Positions 57,776 through 64,000 of a DNA stretch of 64,000 bases are shown here, one piece after another (position 1 is the first letter of the stretch; each line of letters starts with the position of its first letter). The notes under the pieces are model-generated. The model did not search any database. It saw nothing but the letters and a program-made list of their open reading frames with translations, and had not been told where the DNA came from. Position numbers and translations under genes: made by a program. Origin of the DNA: Ectobius pallidus (taxonomy: Eukaryota > Arthropoda > Insecta > Blattodea > Ectobiidae); contig CAXKWD010000011.1 in assembly GCA_964059195.1 (NCBI GenBank), positions 29,681,066 to 29,745,065 on the forward strand, in the 5' to 3' direction.

Positions 57776-59279
57776 CGCGTAGCTTTAGGCCCCTTGTGTA
57801 TACATTGAAGTATTCATACTTATTCACATATTATTTTTAGTTTCTTCGTGATGGAGTTTTGTGTAGGCCACTTGCTAAAATATTGTAGTAGACAAATTTC
57901 CGCTTTGTTTAGAAGTTTGAAAAAAAATAAGAAATCCGGATTATACTTCCATATTATATTTTAATTTATTTTCACCTAGTCACTCGTATACTGCCCTGGT
58001 AAGGAAGAACACATTAACTGCAGACATTTACAACTAGAAAATTAGAAAGCGTACTTTTTACCGATCTTACAGATAGTGGATTCATGTGGATTAATGTAGA
58101 TTCATTTGGATTAGTGTGAATTCATGTGGATTTAATGTGGATTCAATGTGACATAATATTACCTAAACAATAAAATCATTATGCTCGACGCTAAACTGAA
58201 ATTTTGACCTTAAACTTAACACTGAACTATGATTTGAAACTTAACAATTACTGTTGAATTTAAACATATTTATACCGTAAAAGTTAAAGATAACTGGGTA
58301 ATATGATTTTTGCTTGATATCTAGAACGATTTTTGAAACCACGGTCACAGCCGACATCTTTAATAGATACCAATATGGAGATTTGGTATCGTTTGTATCA
58401 TCTTGAAATTCTACATCGTAATAAAAAATATCAGAAAAAAATCAGTTACTGCCTTTGCAATTTTTTCAACATCTACAATGACAGAAGACAGTAAGTAGAG
58501 ACTGCACTGTTAGAAAACATAGACTGCAGAAGTATTGCTTTTTAGGGTTGGTATTTCATCCTCGCTGTAACAACTCAACAATGACAGACAGCAATAAATA
58601 CTGGCTAAAATTTAAGCAAGGGTAGTAACTTCAACTTACTGCTTTAGTAATAAAAGCCCAAATCCATATACCTTTGCAAAAAGACAGACCCTGTCATAAT
58701 TAATTAATTCGAGAAAAATAATTTTAGATGCCAGATATAAATTTTCCTATTTGATTTATTGTTAAGGTGAAAATTTCAACGACATCCATAGCCTAAAGTA
58801 CAAAGTAAAGAGAAATTAATTAAACTTTGATTTCAATAACTCAGTTTTCAAGTTGATGTAGGCCTAGTTACTACCTTTTCCCTTACCACGGCAGTATAGG
58901 CCTACATTGAATGCCTTCGAAATAGTATTATCCATTTCAGCTATGAATCACTCTGACAGAGTGCTGTGATAATGGCGTGCATAGCTTGAAGGATTATTTA
59001 CAAGCTTACGTGCTTTAGCAGAATTTTAAAGCTTCTTACGTTGAATTTCTCTTATATTGTGCTACATCTCATCACACATTTAATTTTCCGCCTTGACAGG
59101 AGGCCTACGTGTTAATAATAAAGAGCAGACACGTTTTGTTGCGGTATTAAACAGAAATAATTAACATAAAATGCAGCATTTAGTGGCTTAGTGTCTAACC
59201 TGCCATTTGTAACCTCCGGGAGTCGCAGTTTAATGGAGCTGCTACAGACTTGACATTGTGCTTTTAATAGCTATGTTTC
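57776..59279. other. Intervening DNA, one minisatellite, no gene recognised
   Basis: Apart from the minisatellite at 58075-58156 and two TAGGCCTA octamers (58859 and 58900), nothing recognised. Confidence 0.5.
58075..58156 (+). repeat. Minisatellite, 11-12-bp unit GTGGATTCAT-like
   Basis: Seven or so imperfect units of the type GGATTCATGT, GGATTAATGT, AGATTCATTT and GGATTAGTGT follow one another. Confidence 0.85.
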
Positions 59280-59770
59280 AAGTTTTTGTAACTTCTTGCT
59301 CGGTGTTCTTTGTTCTCTGTCCTTGTTGTTTCTTCACGTTCACATCCCTTCCTTTTAGTCCTAAATCCTGTTGTTCCTGTTTGAGGCGAAATTATTTATT
59401 GTTGTTTTCCACTTTTTCTCTTATATTACACTAGTATTTGTTCCTTGCTCACCATTTATCATCTATTTTAAATATTTCTTATACATTTTCTTTCTTTTAT
59501 GTTCTTATTGTTTTATTATGTTCAGTATTCAATTCTTGTCTTCTGTAAGTTTTCTTCATTCTTACATTTTCATCTTGTCACCAATGACTTTTCTTATTTT
59601 TTTACTGTTCATCTTCGATGGTCTAACTGTTTTCCGTTTTACTTCTTATTTTTCCTTTTTCATCTCACTGTTTCTTTTCCATCATTGCTTTTTTATCTTA
59701 ATTCCTGCTTTCTCCTTTTGCTCACATGCTTTTTTTTTCGATGGATTTGCTTTCAATGTTCAATACCGTT
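59280..59770 (+). repeat. Pyrimidine-rich tract
   Basis: About 490 bases dominated by T and C in irregular TTCTT and TTTTC steps. It gives long hydrophobic, phenylalanine-rich open frames in two phases; they are composition artefacts. Similar in type to 32890-34330. Confidence 0.6.
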
Positions 59771-59787
59771 CGTTAACGTGAAGCTAC

Positions 59788-59935
59788 TACTACTACTATT
59801 AATAATACTAATACTAATACTAATACTACTAATACTAATACCACTACTACTACTACTACTACTACTAAGTTACTACTACTACTATGCCTATTATTATTAT
59901 TATAATCATTATTATGATTATTATGATATTAAGAG
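59788..59935 (+). repeat. Imperfect trinucleotide array (TAC/ACT, then TTA)
   Basis: Runs of ACTACTACT, AATACTAATACT and then TTATTATTATTAT follow one another with interruptions. Confidence 0.9.
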
Positions 59936-61159
59936 TCATGACGGAATAGTCATATTACCTCTTACAAAAATTTCCTTAATGTTAAATGAAGAGCAGGTAT
60001 TATTTTCTTCTCAAGTTTGGTCGAATGTCTTTCATTGCTGATTTCAATTTTATTTCCATTATGGAGCTTCAAGAGGTATTCACATAACATATAGTTCAGA
60101 TAATTTATTATTCTGTTCATAGGTCCTGCTGAAAAAGAAAAATGCTTACGTCTAGTAATTTTTAAAGTTTGAGTAAGTGCACTAATTACTGAATGTAGTT
60201 CATTATTCAATTTAAATTTTTGTTTACTACACCATGTATTTAAGTTTAATTCCTCTAATCAGAGTGCTGATGTAATTAATTTATTTGTGTTTTTTTAAAT
60301 ACGTAATTTGTTTTTGTGATTTTTTCTATAAATTAACAATTACCGCATTTAAAAGAAGAATAATTCTAAATTCCAATTAATCTAGGGTACTTTGACTACC
60401 AAGCTCAATTACAGAAAAATGCTGTATAACTGAGCAACGCGAATGTTAATACTGTATTTGTAAATATAGCGAACTGACCCGTTATAAATTATGTCGTGAC
60501 AATACTTAGGTCACTTTAGTATTGCACTTATACATATGTATTATATTATTGAATGCTGAACATTGGTATTCTCTGCACCAAACGCAAATTGAGCTATTTG
60601 CTCACTGGACTATATTGTCATGGATATAACGGTTTGGACATCTTGCTGTCAAGGGGCTTTTAGTGCTAAGGACTATTTGTATTGAATGTTTATTTAGTCT
60701 GCAAAGGGAGCCATTTAGTTGGATAGCGTGCTGTTCGCAGCATCTTGTGAGATTTATAATCAATTAATGTATTCATGTAATCATCAACTCTGCAGAGGTC
60801 GAATCCGAGCGGATTTGCATGAAGGAGCCGTAGCTGCCGAGACCCGGAGGGAGGGGGCAAGACTTTCCAATGAATTATCGATGTGGGTTGTAAAGCCATA
60901 CATAGTAATGGAAAACACAATACACTCATCGATCTCAATTGAACAAAGGTCTACATTCACCCTGTATTGATCCGCATTGCATGTCCCCCCTCCTCTTAAA
61001 CGTGTTTACTAATTTAAATTGTACACGACAGTTTTAAAAATAAATGCCTTAATAACATAAGTAGCGTGCAATATCAATACATGTAGTCTACACTCCAGAT
61101 GTTCTGTCAATTGAGTTGCGTTACTTGGTTCAAGTATCTTTCCAGTCTGAATAATGCTA
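59936..61159. other. Intervening DNA, no gene recognised
   Basis: A GC-richer stretch at 60790-60870 (GGTCGAATCCGAGCGG and on) has a B-box-like GGTCGAATCC, but no A box and no repeat partner. No gene recognised. Confidence 0.45.
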
Positions 61160-61177
61160 CATACAACTAATAATAAC

Positions 61178-61231
<54 letters not shown>

Positions 61232-61232
61232 T
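61160..61232 (+). repeat. (AAT)n microsatellite
   Basis: More than 20 AAT units with one interruption near the start. Confidence 0.95.
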
Positions 61233-61491
61233 GAATACGCGAGTGCAAAAACGTTACAAGATAAAAAAATTTAAATTTTACAGGAAGAGGAAAAAACACC
61301 TGGTACATGCAGTTTTAAATGTTTTGATTATCAGAAAAGAACGAAACTATTCAATTTAGATTAAATAGGCTTAATACATTCATGTTTTTAGCGTATATTG
61401 AAAATAAAACATGTTTTTATTTCTTTTATAATGGAAAAACGTTGCAAAGAAAATACTAGTATAACTTATAGATTCTAAATTAATAAAAAAT
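61233..61491. other. Intervening DNA, no gene recognised
   Basis: AT-rich, nothing recognised. Confidence 0.5.
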
Positions 61492-61584
61492 AACTCCATG
61501 GCGCTACATCCCTGAAGGGACAAGGCCTAACATCCGACCGCTGCGTCATCTACCATAGGCAGATGGCAGGATTTGGGGCCATGG
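61492..61584 (-). mobile_element. SINE family C, 3' fragment
   Basis: AACTCCATGGCGCTACATCC, GGACAAGGCCTAACATCCGA and CTGCGTCATCTACCA match the tail end of the copy at 24150-24250, in the same orientation. Head and body are absent. Confidence 0.8.
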
Positions 61585-62671
61585 AATAAATCCCAGGAAC
61601 TTGCAAAAGACGTTTTCGATCTGCGAGATAAATATGCCATTTGCCAATTTCCAGAATGGTTCGTATAGTGATTCACAAGTATGAATTAAATTAGTATATC
61701 CTTTGACTTCGTTCACCCCCTCCAGTCCTCACTTTTTAAACATAATTACCTAACATGCTTCAGAATGTTGCAAAGAAGCCTGTCATTATTTACACTCACC
61801 AGTATATATTTTTTTCTGCATCCACCCACTAGTTTCAATCTTAGGTGTCATAAGCATGGTATAAAAGTATGCAATACTACATGGTCACTTTGGGGTCACT
61901 TTTGGTTCGCTTGGGACTCTTTGGGATACTTAAGCCAACTTTTCACCTTTGGCCACTTCCTCACGACTGCTAATTTGCTCTTTTTGTTCATGAGGAAGGT
62001 GGGTCGAATTCGGTTTCCGGTTTATTTATTCCACCCAGTGTTTCTATCTCACTTTTTAAATCCTCCTAGTTATTTATTCTGAATTTATATGTGGAACACT
62101 ACACTATCAACCTAAACATGTACATTTATGAACGAGCAAATTTATTCATGATATACAAAAATAATATTAAGACTACTTAACTAATACCCGTTAAAGCAAT
62201 TCAGGAGTAATGTTTGCATGTAACACCTGAAATAACGTTTTGGCATTGTATTTCACTGTACCTCTCTAGTCCTGTGAGAGTGACAGTGAACTGCTAATAT
62301 ATTTTTCATAAAACAATGTTCGATAGTTAGAAAAAAAGAAGATATATGTGATAGGATAAAAATTCTGCGTTGAACCAAGGAGGAAACTTTCTACAGATTC
62401 GTAATCATACACACATTTTTCATTATATCTCGATAAAGATATTTAAATGGTTTTAACTACAGTTGATAGACTTTGGTATTTAATATAACGATATTATTAA
62501 CCAATAGCTTTTACGATTTTACATGGAGATAAAACGGCATTACTATGACAATCTCTATTATACAGCTTACATAGCGGGAGGATGGGACAACTCTAAGACG
62601 TTGAATATTACTAGCCCTGAACGTGTATACCGTGCCTCCCTCGTCTCCGCGACACACGGCAGTCCACTGAG
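61585..62671. other. Intervening DNA, no gene recognised
   Basis: Includes the 46-base repeat at 62351-62396 shared with 896-942. A 105-codon frame at 61765-62082 (plus) matches no known domain. Confidence 0.5.
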
Positions 62672-62935
62672 ATAGGCTAAAGGAATTAGAACTGAACTAT
62701 ACCTGACATCACAACACAAAATACCACATAAACGTATAGCACGATTTATAAACACAGGAAATAGAAAAATACTACTAACAAGTTTAATAAGAGAAGAGTT
62801 AGGAGTTACGCCTTTATGCCAACTAATAGGCCTACAAGACTACAGGCAAAAATGGATAGACTACCTCTTACGAATGACTGACAGAAGAATCCCTAAACAA
62901 GTTTTAAACTACAAGCCAACTACAAATCTTATGTG
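62672..62935 (+). pseudogene. LINE ORF2 C-terminal fragment
   Basis: One frame open from a TAG just upstream to TGA at 62933-62935, without an ATG, encodes RIARFINTGNRKILLTSLIR, EELGVTPLCQLIGLQDYRQ and KWIDYLLRMTDRRIPKQVLN. The E-ELGV----Q--DYRQ-W--HL-RM--RRIP-Q-LNYKP pattern is found at the C-terminal end of reverse transcriptases of several insect LINEs, after the RT core. It resembles the family at 48286-48960 more than that at 27835. The fragment is intact in frame but lacks all catalytic parts. Confidence 0.65.
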
Positions 62936-63175
62936 ATACACTCACAAAACGTTCTCTACTCTGGGCATGGACAATATCATTTTCTCACTTCACCCATTTA
63001 TGTAGAATAAGATTCAGTAGGCTATTGCTAGGAGAGCATATTCATTTACGTCTGCCTCCCGTAAATGCAGTACTTAGGTGATGGGTAGTGAGTATGCTAT
63101 GTTAGAAGTCGGTAAATAATTCTATCCCCTGACACCTTATTCATCCCTTTTGGTTTGACAATGAAAATTATATAA
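62936..63175. other. Intervening DNA, no gene recognised
   Basis: No feature recognised. Confidence 0.5.
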
Positions 63176-63388
63176 AGATCTCGCACGAAATCTGTGCCGA
63201 CGACCGTTACTCGTTAGAGAGAGACATGCTATTGTGTTAGAGAGAGAGAGAGGTAGCTTGGCCTTTATAAATAGAAAGGGAGGTAGTGTTGTGCGAGAGA
63301 GATAGGTAGCAGGCCAGTTGACGCTACAGTCCCCACGAAAGCATAATGCAATGACGTAGGCAATCGGCACAGATTTCGTGCGGGATCT
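63176..63388. mobile_element. 213-bp MITE with 25-bp terminal inverted repeats
   Basis: The ends AGATCTCGCACGAAATCTGT and inward match their inverted partner at 63364-63388 at 24 of 25 positions. The interior is GA-rich (GAGAGAGAGAGAGGTAGC) and has no coding capacity. A target duplication was not found. The right end lies exactly at the inner border of the 0.6-kb arm at 63389. Confidence 0.8.
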
Positions 63389-63998
63389 ATACGTTCTTAT
63401 TAAAAACTATTTTTTTCTATGCACATTTCGTTAGGTACTTAATTTCAACTACCTAACAAAATACGAAATTATAATTTCTGGGGCGGGGGAGAATGAATTG
63501 ATTTTTAACAATGTTATCTCTTTTGCTTTAATATACAGTTGGTACATACAAAAAATATCTCAAATTGCAGATATTGTCGAAATCATCATGGAGTACCCAG
63601 CATTGATGTCGAGTTTTACTTTTTCGATGTTTATCGGTGTATAATAGTAACGTGTGTACAAACTTTCCTCTATCAAGAAACAAGAAGACTAGAAGATAGT
63701 GTTTGTTTTTTTTATTTAGTGTTTGTGACATCCAGAATAAAAACTTTTCTATATCAAGAACAAGCTGAGGAAGACAACTCTAAGATCCAGAACTTCACTT
63801 CTTAATTCTGTGCTTTGGCATGGAATTTTGAAGTGAAGTATGTGTATGCTCCTTTCCTAATACTGCTGGACACCTCAAGGTATTAACGAAAGTAGTATTT
63901 AGAAAGGAGCATAGATAGGGGCCTCTTTTTAGAGGTGAAGAGCGGTCTTGGTGCAGACCGAGGCCACTGAACACCAGAAGACCAGCAACGCTCTCATC
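63389..63998 (-). repeat. Right arm of the 0.6-kb repeat, inverted relative to 192-805
   Basis: Reverse complement of the left arm with matching order and length (610 against 614 bp). Differences are small substitutions and a few short indels, for example in the C-run near 63480-63490. The arm may continue past the window end, since the match runs to within two bases of position 64000. Confidence 0.85.
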
Positions 63999-64000
63999 GA

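Noticed and set aside
59371..60041. Open frames of 136 and 180 codons, hydrophobic, like membrane proteins
   Set aside because: The hydrophobicity follows from a T-rich tract and a trinucleotide array; two phases are open together and no domain is present.

Overview
The window is AT-rich, gene-poor eukaryotic DNA and I recognise no intact host protein-coding gene in its 64 kb. What can be identified is a dense layer of old, mostly broken mobile elements. These include tRNA-derived SINEs, LINE reverse-transcriptase fragments, one Penelope-like element, remnants of mariner, Tc1-like and pogo-like transposases, several hAT-like non-autonomous elements, a THAP-domain pseudogene, tandem repeats and long strand-asymmetric simple tracts. 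The element mix suggests a large insect genome, most likely a cockroach or other Blattodea: a LINE whose ORF2 carries the block RVFENRVLRKIFGPKRDE and ends MNLRVP, tRNA-headed SINEs, a Tc1-like MPLSPEDVAKAV start, and very frequent TAGGCCTA. The species is inference from remembered family resemblance, not a database result.

Layout. 0-5 kb: left arm of a 0.6-kb repeat whose inverted copy closes the window, a truncated hAT-like element, a full-length SINE with a 12-bp target duplication, a frameshifted LINE RT fragment and a second SINE. 6.3-7.0 kb: a Penelope GIY-YIG fragment bounded by 43-bp inverted repeats. 10.7-15 kb: a tandem repeat, a pogo-like transposase remnant, a two-exon THAP-domain pseudogene with a hAT-like element in its second exon, and another hAT-like MITE with a perfect 8-bp target duplication. 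15.5-25 kb: SINEs, three sets of tandem repeats, dispersed direct repeats and a 1.1-kb element with 30-bp terminal inverted repeats. 27.8-28.3 kb: an internally deleted LINE 3' end. 30.9-34.3 kb: a purine-rich tract followed by a pyrimidine-rich tract. 34.8-39 kb: two more hAT-like elements, one nested inside an older repeat, and a 0.6-kb fold-back element flanked by TTAA. 41.8-51.3 kb: SINEs, LINE fragments and a Tc1-like remnant. 53-56 kb: a TTTC/TTCG microsatellite and a head-to-head cluster of mariner 3' ends. 57.7-64 kb: a SINE head, a minisatellite, trinucleotide repeats, a LINE fragment, a small MITE and the right arm of the terminal inverted repeat.

The genes do not form a pathway. 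Every recognisable coding stretch belongs to a selfish element or a THAP-type protein and carries stops, frameshifts, deletions or lost catalytic residues. Many elements are mobilised in trans: SINEs by LINE machinery, MITEs by hAT or TTAA-targeting transposases not present here. The most interesting items are the pair of 0.6-kb arms in inverted orientation at the two ends of the window, the THAP pseudogene broken by a datable insertion, the inverted-repeat-bounded Penelope copy, the 1.1-kb TIR element of unknown class, and the strong over-representation of the palindrome TAGGCCTA.
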